Origin: Candidatus Kapaibacterium sp.
GTDB lineage: Bacteria > Bacteroidota > Ignavibacteria > Kapaibacteriales > UBA4661
Length of the DNA stretch: 64,000 nt
Assembly (NCBI GenBank): GCA_025455065.1
Contig: JALONG010000003.1
Location: 1 to 64,000 of the forward strand
Direction of reading: 5' to 3'
Part shown: one piece after another, positions 38,939 through 48,092 of the stretch
How positions within the stretch are numbered: position 1 is the stretch's first letter
Layout of the letters: each line of letters starts with the position of its first letter
Position numbers and translations under genes: made by a program
Notes under the pieces: model-generated
Told to the model about the DNA's origin: nothing
The model's input: only the letters and a program-made list of their open reading frames with translations
Databases searched by the model: none

Positions 38939-39709
38939 TTATGCTTCAAGCGCAGATTCCATTTGCTGATGCAGCATTGTTTCTGCTTCGGCAAGTTGTT
39001 CGATGGTGTTTACGCCCAACACCTCTGCAAAAGCGTCGCATTTCCAGGCGGAAACGCCTTCGCCGCGTTTGCGCAAAATGCCGATGATGTCAGTCAGATA
39101 GTATTCACCTTGCACATTGCTGTTGCGAACTTCTTTGAGTGCTGAAAAGAGAGCCGTTGCTTGCACAAGATAGATTCCGCTATTGATTTCGGTAATTGTG
39201 CGTTCTTCTTCGCTTGCATCTTTGTGTTCGACTATGCGCTCAAAATCACCACTTTGAGAGCGAATAATTCGCCCGTACCCTGTCGGATTTGGTGCATCTA
39301 CACTCAAGACCGAGACCGCACCATTACTTGTACGGTGAGCATCGGCGAATGATGCGAGTGTTTCGCGGCGCAGCAAAGGAACATCACCCGACAAAATGAG
39401 AACATCGCCCTCAAAGCCGCTCAGAATCTGGTCTGTTTGCTGCACTGCATGACCGGTGCCAAGTTGAACGTCTTGATGCGCGTATTCCAAACGTCCGTGA
39501 AATTCCGCGTCCAAATACTCCATCACCGATTCTTTTTGAAAACCCACAACAGCGATAATGCGCTTGGGTTCTAGCGATTCCGCCTGATGAACAACATAAT
39601 CAATCATCGGCTTACCGGAAAGTTCAAACATCACCTTCGCTTTATTCGGATTATTCATCCGCGTTCCTTTTCCGGCGGCGAGAATGACGACTGCAAGAGA
39701 TTGTACCAT
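38939..39709 (-). CDS. GlmU N-terminal-like nucleotidyltransferase
   Basis: 256 residues from ATG 39709 (MVQSLAVVILAAGKGTRMNN). AAGKGTRM with the downstream Lys is the nucleotide-binding loop; QLGTGHAVQQTDQILSGFEG and ILSGDVPLL are the uridylyltransferase region of GlmU; INSGIYLVQATALFSAL and GEYYLTDIIGILRKRGEGV complete it. The left-handed beta-helix acetyltransferase half of GlmU is absent, so the enzyme would only do the UDP-sugar-forming step. A separate acetyltransferase or a different substrate is needed. Confidence 0.88.
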   Translation of the reverse strand: MVQSLAVVILAAGKGTRMNNPNKAKVMFELSGKPMIDYVVHQAESLEPKRIIAVVGFQKESVMEYLDAEFHGRLEYAHQDVQLGTGHAVQQTDQILSGFEGDVLILSGDVPLLRRETLASFADAHRTSNGAVSVLSVDAPNPTGYGRIIRSQSGDFERIVEHKDASEEERTITEINSGIYLVQATALFSALKEVRNSNVQGEYYLTDIIGILRKRGEGVSAWKCDAFAEVLGVNTIEQLAEAETMLHQQMESALEA

Positions 39710-39842
39710 CAACAACGAACAAAAAATAATGGGCAAAATTACGAAATGTGATGAGTGTAGTTGCACTCGTGCGGTGTTAAAGAATGTTAAATGCTTTTGG
39801 GAAACAGTAATGCTGCGCCATTCAAGGCAATTTCACTGGTTC

Positions 39843-40232
39843 TCAATTTAGTATCACCGTTTCAGCAAGCACTTCATGGCTTGTTTGTTTGACATTGTTG
39901 TGTTCATCCACAAGAAGCACCGTTGGCTTGTAATCCCGTGCTTCTTCGTCAGACATCATTGCGTAACTGATAACGATGATGCGGTCTCCGACCATTGCTT
40001 TACGCGCCGCAGCACCGTTTAAGCACATCACACGGCTTCCGCGCTTTCCTTTAATCACGTAGGTCTCGAAACGCTCACCGTTATTGATGTTTACCACCGA
40101 TACTTTCTCATATTCCAGCAAATCTGCGGCTTCCATGAGGTCTTCGTCAATGGTCAAACTGCCTTCGTAGTGCAATTCGGCTTGCGTAACGCAAGCGCGA
40201 TGAATTTTTGATTTGAACATGAGGCGATTCAT
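39843..40232 (-). CDS. panD: Aspartate 1-decarboxylase
   Basis: 129 residues from ATG 40232 ([20 protein letters not shown]); 30 upstream in-frame residues do not look like PanD. The self-cleavage site Gly-Ser is present in HYEGSLTID, which yields the pyruvoyl cofactor. [20 protein letters not shown] and IIVISYAMM are highly conserved. It makes beta-alanine for pantothenate and CoA. Confidence 0.96.
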   Translation of the reverse strand: MNRLMFKSKIHRACVTQAELHYEGSLTIDEDLMEAADLLEYEKVSVVNINNGERFETYVIKGKRGSRVMCLNGAAARKAMVGDRIIVISYAMMSDEEARDYKPTVLLVDEHNNVKQTSHEVLAETVILN

Positions 40233-40484
40233 CGTGCGGCTCTCCGTTGAGTGGTGCTGACGGCATTCACCGTCATCCGAATAAATTCTTGAAAAATCGT
40301 TATCTGCGGCAATTTTTTTCAACGTTTTGAAGGCGTTGGAAAAATTTAAGCCAAGACTACAAAATTAGGATAATTTTATTTGCTGTACAAATTTTCGCCG
40401 TTCCGTTGTAAATTTGTACGAGTATTTTTCCTCAATTTTTTTCAGATTATTTTTACTAAGACGCTCACGAAAGGATAAACGTTT

Positions 40485-40817
40485 ATGCGGATTCAATTAG
40501 CAAAACTCGCTCATGCCAGAAGCGGCGACAAAGGCGATGCGGCGAACTGCGGAGTTATCGCCTACAAAGAAGAGTGGTACCCGATTTTACGCGATGCACT
40601 CACCGCCGAGCGCGTACAGAAGCACTTTGCGGGCGTTTGTATGGGTGAAGTAGAACGCTATGAACTCCCGAATATTTGGGCGCTCAACTTCGTTTTGCAC
40701 AACACGCTGGGCGGCGGCGGCACGGTTTCGCTCAAACTCGATGCACAAGGCAAAACGATTGCTTCCGCGATGTTGCTGATGGAAATTGATGTGCCGGATA
40801 CGCTACAACTCTCATAA
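40485..40817 (+). CDS. AtuA C-terminal-like domain protein
   Basis: 110 residues: MRIQLAKLAHARSGDKGDAA then NCGVIAY, and LNFVLHNTLGGGGTVSLKLD. This matches the small domain found at the end of AtuA-type (DUF1446) proteins, here as a stand-alone gene. Larger partners are linked to acyl-CoA carboxylation pathways, but none is adjacent. It stops three bases before the convergent end of the S8 protease gene. Confidence 0.82.
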   Translation: MRIQLAKLAHARSGDKGDAANCGVIAYKEEWYPILRDALTAERVQKHFAGVCMGEVERYELPNIWALNFVLHNTLGGGGTVSLKLDAQGKTIASAMLLMEIDVPDTLQLS

Positions 40818-40820
40818 AAC

Positions 40821-42650
40821 CTAACGCACAACATTAACCACCCCGCCCCGCACCATTCCGCCCATTTCCGCCCGATAGACATACACACCGCTTGGCATAT
40901 TGCCACATTCCCAAACAAGCGTATGTTGTCCCGCAGACAAGATTTTATCGGCTATGGTGGTGATTTCTTGCCCCAGCATGGTAAAAAGCGTAAATTTCAC
41001 ACGGCTTGGTTGTTCCAGCGAAAGGAGGAATGTGGCTTCATTGCTTGCAGGTTGGGGGTAAACAGCATCAATACGTGTTCCCGTTTGATTGATGTTTTGA
41101 TTGGTATTCTGCACCGATGTTATCCGCAATGCGGCTTGCAGCGCGGCTTCTGCGTTCACACGCCCTGCACCGAAGTATTCATCCCAGCCTTGCGTGTCTT
41201 CGCTTGCCGCACCAATTCTGTCAATAGCCGTTGAGCGCAGTATTTCTCGCACTTGCGTAAAGGTTAAGCGTGGGTGCACCGAAAGCATGAGGGAAACAAT
41301 GCCGCTCACAATCGGCGTTGCTTGCGATGTACCGCACCATGTTGTTACTGCGCCGTCAGTGTGTCGGTATCCGGCAATAAGTTCTCCCGGTGCAACTACG
41401 TCCAAATGCGCTCCGTAATTGCTTCCGCTTGTTGCGCTAAAACAAAAGGGCGCAGCCCGCAAATCCCGATTATTTGTTGCTCCGACGGCAATCGTTTCGG
41501 CATATCCGGCAGGGTAAAATGTTGTGTTGCTGTTAGTGTTCATCGTGCAGGCAAGCACGATTGCACCTTTGCTGTGGGCATATTTGACAGCATCCTCAAG
41601 TGCGGTGCTTCTCCCCGAACCACCAACGCTCATATTCAATACTTTTGCGCCCATATCCACTGCGTAGCGAATACCGTTAATCCACCACGAATACTGACCG
41701 GAATTGCTGCTGTTAAGAATTTTCACGTGCATAATGCGGCAGCGCCAATCCACTCCGGCAATCCCCGCACCGTTATTGCCCCGCGCAGTGGCAATGCTCA
41801 TTACGTTTGAGCCGTGTCCATGGTCGTCAGTCGGGTCGCTGTCGTTATTGACAAAATCGTAGCCTTGCATCAAACGCCCCGCGAAATCCGGCATCGTTGC
41901 TGCTCCCACAGGCTGCCCGGAATCCAGCACCGCCAGAATCAAGGTGTCTGAGCCTTGCGTCATTGACCACACGGGTGTAAGGTTTGCGTCTGCGCCGATT
42001 TTCCCTACATTCCCCCCAAAAGTCTGCCCTGTGTTGCGCAAACCCCACTGTGAACCGAAAAACGAATCATTCGGAATGAGCGATTGCAGGAGCGCCGATT
42101 TTTTGTCATCGTTTGCTGCTACACTTACTTCCACTCCCCCGCCTGAGCCGATAAAATCAGGCTCGGCGTATTCCAACGACGCAGCAAGGAGATTTAATGC
42201 ACTATTTGGGGCTGCGAGTTTTTGAAGGAGCGCCTCCACGTCTTGACCCGTCCGCAATTCCGCAACGAATATCCGCTCTAAGCCGCATTGGAGAGCCTCA
42301 CGGTTACTGCGGTCAATATTCGGAAGAAGCCCCCACAAGCGCTCTACGCCCAGTGTGTAGGCAGTAGAGAGAAGTGGCGTTGTTAGGTCGTTTGCTTGTA
42401 CGGCAAGATTCCATGTCTCTGGCACCTCCTTTTTATCCACGCGCTGCTGAGTGGTGGCGTTGGAGCGTTGTACCGCCTGAATCTCGCTCCAGAGTGCCGA
42501 TTGTGCCTTGACTTTGAGGAGAATCTGCGATGCGTGGGCGGGATGTCGCACGGGTGCTTGTGCAAATGCAAAAAAAGGAATTGTGCAGACCCAAAGCACC
42601 AAACCACAAGCGGCTTGTGGACGGGAGAGGAGGGGAAAGTTGAGTATCAT
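40821..42650 (-). CDS. Secreted S8 (subtilisin-like) protease with type IX sorting domain
   Basis: 609 residues. A signal peptide (GLVLWVCTIPFFAFA) and a ~200-residue propeptide region precede the S8 domain with catalytic Asp ~243 (AVLDSGQPVG), His ~277 (DDHGHGSNVMSIA) and Ser ~442 (GTSQATPIVSG). The last ~90 residues (VYPQPASNEATFLLSLEQP, TLFTMLGQEI, MPSGVYVYRAEM) form a Por-type C-terminal sorting domain, so the protein should be secreted through the type IX system and attached to the surface. This is the strongest lineage marker in the window. Confidence 0.93.
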   Translation of the reverse strand: MILNFPLLSRPQAACGLVLWVCTIPFFAFAQAPVRHPAHASQILLKVKAQSALWSEIQAVQRSNATTQQRVDKKEVPETWNLAVQANDLTTPLLSTAYTLGVERLWGLLPNIDRSNREALQCGLERIFVAELRTGQDVEALLQKLAAPNSALNLLAASLEYAEPDFIGSGGGVEVSVAANDDKKSALLQSLIPNDSFFGSQWGLRNTGQTFGGNVGKIGADANLTPVWSMTQGSDTLILAVLDSGQPVGAATMPDFAGRLMQGYDFVNNDSDPTDDHGHGSNVMSIATARGNNGAGIAGVDWRCRIMHVKILNSSNSGQYSWWINGIRYAVDMGAKVLNMSVGGSGRSTALEDAVKYAHSKGAIVLACTMNTNSNTTFYPAGYAETIAVGATNNRDLRAAPFCFSATSGSNYGAHLDVVAPGELIAGYRHTDGAVTTWCGTSQATPIVSGIVSLMLSVHPRLTFTQVREILRSTAIDRIGAASEDTQGWDEYFGAGRVNAEAALQAALRITSVQNTNQNINQTGTRIDAVYPQPASNEATFLLSLEQPSRVKFTLFTMLGQEITTIADKILSAGQHTLVWECGNMPSGVYVYRAEMGGMVRGGVVNVVR

Positions 42651-42721
42651 TGAACGGTAAAAAAATGGAGATAGCTTTCAATTATTGGCAAAACCAGGTT
42701 CTGTGAAATATCAAACAATCA

Positions 42722-44254
42722 CTATGGCTTTCCAAGAGAAATTTTTTCAACCACTTTGGCGACTTTGGTAAATGCTGTATGAGCGGGTAAATCTGCGATG
42801 TTGCTTTTGAGTTTACGGGCTTCATCGGCGGAAACGCCAAAGACTTGTTGTAAAAAATTATGTGCGGAGGCATTACTTTGTAGCACAAATACGAATTCTA
42901 ACATTTCCAAAAAGTCAAATTCTGCTTGGTCAAAATCGCTTGGCGATTGTGATAGCAAGACCACTGCAACACCCTTTGAACGAACCTCACGAATCATTTC
43001 TGCCAAAATCTTTACACGCTTTTTGTCGTTCAAAAAGTGATGCGCCTCGTCAATCACAATAACCGTCCGCATTGTACGTGCCGATGTTCCGGGATGAACG
43101 GGTGAGTCGGGCAGTGCCATAATTTTTCGTTGCAGCTCTTTTAGGATAAAGAACACGCAGAGTTCTTTTTTTGCTGGCAGTGCATGAATGTCGAAAATTA
43201 CACTGCGGTTTAAGAGCGAATCCCACAATGGCATTTCTTTTTCGGCAAAAAGATTGTGTTCGGTCAAAGGGCGAAAGACCGACGTGAGCGAATCAGCTTT
43301 TTTCTCCGTGCGCTCAAGTTCAGCGCGAATATCGGTAAAATCGGGATACTCAAATCCTTCACCTTCAACACGGTTGTATGCCGCCAGCACAGCATCGTAG
43401 AGCTTTTGTTCCTGTGCCTTGCCGATGTTCGCTTCCACATCGCGCACCGTTTGTACAAAACGCTCTGCTTGACCTTTGCGCTCTTGTTCGGTATTTTCCT
43501 CAAGTTTGAACATATTGAGCGGAATGGGCTGCCGACTGACATTCAGCACTTCTGCGCGTGTGTCGCGGTGAAAATTGTACGCATTCCACAAATCGCCCTT
43601 GTAATCAAACATGATAAACTGCGTCTGAAAGTTTGATTTCTTCCTAAGTTCGGTGATAAAATGCTTGATGAAGGTTGTTTTGCCGCTTCCGGGCTTGCCG
43701 ATGATGGCGACGTGGTTGTTATTGTGTTCTGCAACGTTGTTGAAGTTGATATGATATGCCGTTTTACTGGACTGAACAGTGCCTACGTGCAGCTTGATTG
43801 TACCGTCGAATCCTATGACTCTGGGTTCTAAGCCATCTGTGTCATCCTTATACTGATTGGGCAATCCACCGTCGCGTCCCCCCTTCTCGGCGAGGAGCAA
43901 AAGATACTCGTACCCATTTATGGAATCTGTTTCGGCATTGATAGTTTTTAAGCCATCTTCAAGATGCCATTTGAGATAGTCATCATACTCATCATCCGTC
44001 AAACGGCGCTGATATAATTGCTGCAAAAGCAACCGGAAAAGCAGCCCGTCATTTTGCTCCAGCGTTGGCACTTCTATTTCAAAGCCTTTTTTGTCAGTAC
44101 TGGAAATCTGCTCAAGTGGAGATTCTTTTTGCAGAGAACGCGCCAACGCAATCCGTAGCGGTTCGTATTTATCTCTATTTCGCATTTCGAGACTGATACG
44201 GGCGCGGTCTAAGTGTTCTGTTGCTTGGGTAGAGAGTTTAATTTTTCGAGCCAT
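42722..44254 (-). CDS. DndE domain fused to a HerA-like ATPase
   Basis: 510 residues, last gene of the Dnd operon. Residues 1-110 follow the DndE pattern (IKLSTQATEHLDRARISLE, then LRIALARSLQKE, then LLFRLLLQQLYQRRLTDDEY). A HerA/FtsK-type ATPase follows: Walker A IIGKPGSGKTTF (~185-195), MFDYKGDLW, Walker B TVIVIDEAHHF (~395-405) and the VVLLSQSPSDF sensor. Normal DndE is a ~120-residue protein that binds nicked DNA. The fusion ties a DNA translocase to that activity, either for modification or for restriction. Its start overlaps the end of dndB by 17 bp. Confidence 0.85.
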   Translation of the reverse strand: MARKIKLSTQATEHLDRARISLEMRNRDKYEPLRIALARSLQKESPLEQISSTDKKGFEIEVPTLEQNDGLLFRLLLQQLYQRRLTDDEYDDYLKWHLEDGLKTINAETDSINGYEYLLLLAEKGGRDGGLPNQYKDDTDGLEPRVIGFDGTIKLHVGTVQSSKTAYHINFNNVAEHNNNHVAIIGKPGSGKTTFIKHFITELRKKSNFQTQFIMFDYKGDLWNAYNFHRDTRAEVLNVSRQPIPLNMFKLEENTEQERKGQAERFVQTVRDVEANIGKAQEQKLYDAVLAAYNRVEGEGFEYPDFTDIRAELERTEKKADSLTSVFRPLTEHNLFAEKEMPLWDSLLNRSVIFDIHALPAKKELCVFFILKELQRKIMALPDSPVHPGTSARTMRTVIVIDEAHHFLNDKKRVKILAEMIREVRSKGVAVVLLSQSPSDFDQAEFDFLEMLEFVFVLQSNASAHNFLQQVFGVSADEARKLKSNIADLPAHTAFTKVAKVVEKISLGKP

Positions 44255-45536
44255 GATCTAATCTTTGTGGCAAAGTAAGTGTATCATCTACTAAAACTTT
44301 TTGATAGTCGCGTAGAAGTTTTTCATCTGAAGGTAATGGTTTTCCGTCATGCCCTGCCATATACAGAAGAATATTTTGTAGTAACGGTTTGTTTTTTGTA
44401 TTTATTGTCTTAGTGGAAGATTGCCAGAATAGATGCAGTAATGGACTTGACATTAAATCTAAAGGCAGCTGGGCGACACGTGCGATAACACTTTCCAGGG
44501 TGTCATTTGTTGCTCTTTTCCTCGCGTTATTGTACAAAATAACAGTCATTTTAACAATCATCTGCAAGCCAATAGGTCTAAAGATAAAATGACCACCGTT
44601 ATCGTTTCGATAACGCTCAACAACTTCTTGATAGTTATCCGTAGCTAAATATTCTTGCAAAGGCAAAAATGCCTTTATTAAGGCATCAAAATACCCTACC
44701 ACAAATTGGTAGAATTGTTCGTACTCTTCATTGGAGTATTTATTACCTTTACCAATTTTCATTTTGCTCGCTAAATCATCAATCGCCCCAAGTATATTCA
44801 CCACATCATAGAGATTTGTAAGAGTTGTCAAAGCGTTTTTCTCAGTCGGCGCAAGATTACTACTCTTGTTGTACACTGTATCACTCTTGCTGGATATACG
44901 CTGCCCTTGAAACAACATATATTCGCGCACTAAGCGACGCAGGGTAACGGCGATAATATCATCTTCATCCAAAGCAATAATCTCCGTTTTGGAGACAGGT
45001 TTTGCAAATTTATTCAACGTCGTAAAAAGTCGACGGCTACGTTGCCGCCCTTCTTCTGTCACCTCATGCGGCAAGAAAATCACTGATAAATACTCATCTG
45101 CAAGTTCTGCATTTTCTTGTACTGCCTTTTTAATTCCTGCTAGACGGTGCTGTCCATCCAATGTAAAAAGACGTTCTGAGCCATTAAATTGCAGAATACC
45201 TATTTTTTCGGTGATGGATTCGTCTGGTATCTCAATGCCAAGTGCTGGATTCACAGACAAATTTTCTATCGGTAGCCACTGCGGTTCGCCGTCGTACACG
45301 GCTATAACTAGAGAACTAAAAAATCGCTCCTCCTCTGTGAGGAGATAGTTGGCAATAGCTTTGCCACGCTTCTTATCCAGTTCTCTTTGTAAAAGATCAC
45401 TCAATACCTTACTTTGGTATATTTCGTCCGCATAGCTAATACGTTCTGCAATATCTTGTAACCTCATTAAGCATGAGTAGTACGTCCAAGAGCCAAGGTA
45501 GCCGCGTAATGCAGGGAATTGTAATTTCCTATTCAT
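44238..45536 (-). CDS. dndB: DndB-like DGQHR-domain protein
   Basis: 432 residues from ATG 45536, which overlaps the GIY-YIG stop codon in an ATGA arrangement. The DGQHR motif is at 127-131 (RLFTLDGQHRLAGIKKAVQE), followed by VIFLPHEVTEEGRQRSRRLF and FTTLNKFAKPVSKTEIIALD. DndB proteins are non-essential for phosphorothioation and in studied systems act as repressors or tuners of modification. Embedded between dndD and dndE-like genes here, it is part of the operon instead of standing first. Confidence 0.85.
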   Translation of the reverse strand: MNRKLQFPALRGYLGSWTYYSCLMRLQDIAERISYADEIYQSKVLSDLLQRELDKKRGKAIANYLLTEEERFFSSLVIAVYDGEPQWLPIENLSVNPALGIEIPDESITEKIGILQFNGSERLFTLDGQHRLAGIKKAVQENAELADEYLSVIFLPHEVTEEGRQRSRRLFTTLNKFAKPVSKTEIIALDEDDIIAVTLRRLVREYMLFQGQRISSKSDTVYNKSSNLAPTEKNALTTLTNLYDVVNILGAIDDLASKMKIGKGNKYSNEEYEQFYQFVVGYFDALIKAFLPLQEYLATDNYQEVVERYRNDNGGHFIFRPIGLQMIVKMTVILYNNARKRATNDTLESVIARVAQLPLDLMSSPLLHLFWQSSTKTINTKNKPLLQNILLYMAGHDGKPLPSDEKLLRDYQKVLVDDTLTLPQRLDHGSKN

Positions 45537-46027
45537 AAAGCATTCAAGATTGTAGAAATCCAAACAGAAAAGCCGTTTTTATTGCATGATGGCAGGAAAG
45601 TATCAAGCAGGAGTTTTTCTAATTTTGCTATGTCTGTTGAAGGATCTGTTATTTCATGAAAATAGAAATACAAATAACCATCCCAATTATTTAGAAGTTT
45701 GTTGATTTTAGGTCGGGCAGCATCAAACCGCTTTTTGTCTTGAAAATACTGCATAAAACGCTTGCGTAGAGTATTCTTGCTCTTGTCTCCTGCCTTACCA
45801 ATGTACATGAGATAGGCATGATTAGGAAAGTTCGCTAATTCTGGCTCAATAAAAAAAGCATAAAGACCTGGCGTATCAGGAACAGAGACTTTACTGTCCT
45901 CGTTAAAACGAACTCTTTCCCACTTCAGGGGTGGCAGTTCAACAGATTTATCAATCCACTGTCGCCTCCAAAGGCGCACAGATTGTGTATAATCCTGCAA
46001 CTCTTGGCGTAATTCAACCTGAATCAT
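45533..46027 (-). CDS. GIY-YIG nuclease-domain protein inside the Dnd operon
   Basis: 164 residues. DTPGLYAFFIEPE (GLY at 54-56) and YLMYIGKAG (YIG at 75-77) are the two signature motifs; Arg/Lys follow in NTLRKRFMQYF, and the catalytic-type Glu lies in AKLEKLLLDTFLPSCNK (~137). All residues expected of an active GIY-YIG nuclease are visible. The N-terminal ~50 residues may bind a partner. It sits 18 bp after dndD and overlaps dndB by 4 bp, so it is co-expressed with the modification genes. A role as the cleaving arm of the system is inferred. Confidence 0.82.
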   Translation of the reverse strand: MIQVELRQELQDYTQSVRLWRRQWIDKSVELPPLKWERVRFNEDSKVSVPDTPGLYAFFIEPELANFPNHAYLMYIGKAGDKSKNTLRKRFMQYFQDKKRFDAARPKINKLLNNWDGYLYFYFHEITDPSTDIAKLEKLLLDTFLPSCNKNGFSVWISTILNAL

Positions 46028-46044
46028 AATTTTCTCAGAAATTC

Positions 46045-48087
46045 TTATTGCTGAAAATACTGCCCTCGCACAACACGAGCAGTTTGGCGGGCAGTATCCT
46101 TATTTATCATGTAGGTTTGCGCTATATGAGGCTTGAGAACCTCGTAGGTATCACGTACAACTTCTTCGTCGGTTGAGAGCAAAATGACTTGTTCTCCGGC
46201 ATTTGCAAAGTAGTGTTTCGCAATTTGAGCGCGGTGCTGAGAATCCAATCGTGCAAGCGGTGTATCAATGACAATCGGCAATGAGCGGTCGGTAATTTGC
46301 GAAAGTGCGTATATTAAGGAAATTGCTAGTAGCTCTTTTTCTCCTGCTGAGAGCTTTGTTTTGTCTATTGCGTCGCCATTTGCACTGTATAGCGTAATCG
46401 CAAATTGCTTCTCTGCATCAATTTTGAGCGATGAAAACTGGTCTTTCTTACGCGCAAGTTTTTTGAGGGTTTTAAGAGCAAACTCTTCCAAACGCTCAAC
46501 TCGACTAACGCGAAAATCATGTAAAAAGATTTCTAAAGTATCTCGAACTTTATCGCAATACTCTATTTGACGCTGCATAGAATCTGTTGCTTTCGCAGAT
46601 TCTTCCTTGTTCGTTCTTTCTTTGCGCAAAGCCTGAATCTCATCACGATTTCTTTGCGCCTGCACCATCCATATCTCTCGAATTTCACGCTCTTTGATGT
46701 CAATTTCAGCCTTGATCTTTCCTTTTTCCTCAAATAGTTTTTCGACCTGACTATCACGGGTCAAACGCTCTTTCTTTTCCAATCGTATCAACTCCGTATT
46801 TATCTCGTTCAAACGGGTAATCTGTTTTTTGAAACGCGACAAGGTTTCAAAACTCTGTCGCGCCCGAAGGACAATCCGTTGCTCATCACTTTTGGTAATG
46901 TCATGGAGCATCTCCGCGGAATCTAAGATAGGTTGTCGGTCTATAAACGTGTCATTTAACACTTCGCGCAGTGCATCTACATAAAATTGCTTCTGCCGTT
47001 CCAACAAAGGAGGTACAGCCTCTATATCACCAAAAAAAATGCGCTCAATAACATTATTTATCTTAGGCTGATGAACTTTTTGCAACGTGCGGTATTCAGA
47101 TATTTTTTCTTCTTGACTCAACTGACTGAAAACCGACTTGAGCAATCTTGCCATCATAAGAATAGGCAAATCACTCGAAATAGCTGTTCCAACTGTTTCT
47201 TCAATAAATTTCTTTTCCGTGCGTAGTTCTTCGCGTTGGTCTCGAAATCCTTCTGCTGTGTCCGCATCAATACGTGTAATGCGCTGCGTTTCTCTATCTA
47301 AGACATTGAGGCGATCTTGAAAATTCTGAATCTCGCTCTGCAAAGTATCCATTTTCTCTTGCGCTTCGATAATTTTTTCTTCCGATTCGGCAATCTCCGC
47401 ATCAATCTCAGCGATTCTTTTTTTAATACCTTGATTCGCTTTATATCCTGTCAGAATACGACTTTTTGTTGTTGCTAAGTCCTCAATAAGAGTCCTGTAA
47501 ACACTGATACCTAAAATTTTCTCAAGTGCATCGGCAAAAGCCTCATCCTCATCTTTAACAAAATCCTGTATTTTCTCACCGTCAAAGAAAAAAAACTGAG
47601 AAACGTCGTAAGGTAGTAGTTCTTCAATAAAACTTTCATACTCATCCTGAGCCGTTATTTCAAAACTCGAACCATCAACTTTCCTAATCGTAAACTCTTC
47701 ATTCCGTATATGATTATTAGAGTTCAAACCCCAGGAACGTTTGATAATAATATCCTGTAAAATATTTCCTATCTCCACGTTTCCTAGCTGAATTTCGATA
47801 GACATTTGAAGTTGTACCGCATCACGTTTTGCTTCGTCATTCATCATGGCAACAATATAATGTTGATAATCTTCACGTTTTGCCCCTTTAGAAGGAAATA
47901 AATTACGATTCCTTTTGCCATACAAACAGAGCAATATGGCTTCCAAAAAAGTAGTCTTTCCGGCACCATTTAAACCGCCAAATAAGATAATTCGTTTGTT
48001 CCGCGAAAGCCCTGTTGTCAAGCCACCAATGGTATGTGTTCCTAAAAACGACTTAAAATTATGCAACGTTACTGATTCTATATTCAT
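46045..48087 (-). CDS. dndD: DNA sulfur modification ATPase DndD
   Basis: 680 residues of SMC/SbcC-like layout. Walker A is FGGLNGAGKTTFLEAI (~37-50); DVSQFFFFDGEKIQDF is the DndD-specific segment; long coiled coils span ~210-290 and ~400-520; the ABC signature LSAGEKELLA (~579-588) and Walker B PIVIDTPLARLD (~604-615) close the protein. DndD has ATPase activity thought to open or nick DNA for sulfur insertion. It follows dndC by 5 bp. Confidence 0.93.
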   Translation of the reverse strand: MNIESVTLHNFKSFLGTHTIGGLTTGLSRNKRIILFGGLNGAGKTTFLEAILLCLYGKRNRNLFPSKGAKREDYQHYIVAMMNDEAKRDAVQLQMSIEIQLGNVEIGNILQDIIIKRSWGLNSNNHIRNEEFTIRKVDGSSFEITAQDEYESFIEELLPYDVSQFFFFDGEKIQDFVKDEDEAFADALEKILGISVYRTLIEDLATTKSRILTGYKANQGIKKRIAEIDAEIAESEEKIIEAQEKMDTLQSEIQNFQDRLNVLDRETQRITRIDADTAEGFRDQREELRTEKKFIEETVGTAISSDLPILMMARLLKSVFSQLSQEEKISEYRTLQKVHQPKINNVIERIFFGDIEAVPPLLERQKQFYVDALREVLNDTFIDRQPILDSAEMLHDITKSDEQRIVLRARQSFETLSRFKKQITRLNEINTELIRLEKKERLTRDSQVEKLFEEKGKIKAEIDIKEREIREIWMVQAQRNRDEIQALRKERTNKEESAKATDSMQRQIEYCDKVRDTLEIFLHDFRVSRVERLEEFALKTLKKLARKKDQFSSLKIDAEKQFAITLYSANGDAIDKTKLSAGEKELLAISLIYALSQITDRSLPIVIDTPLARLDSQHRAQIAKHYFANAGEQVILLSTDEEVVRDTYEVLKPHIAQTYMINKDTARQTARVVRGQYFQQ

Positions 48088-48092
48088 AAGCC

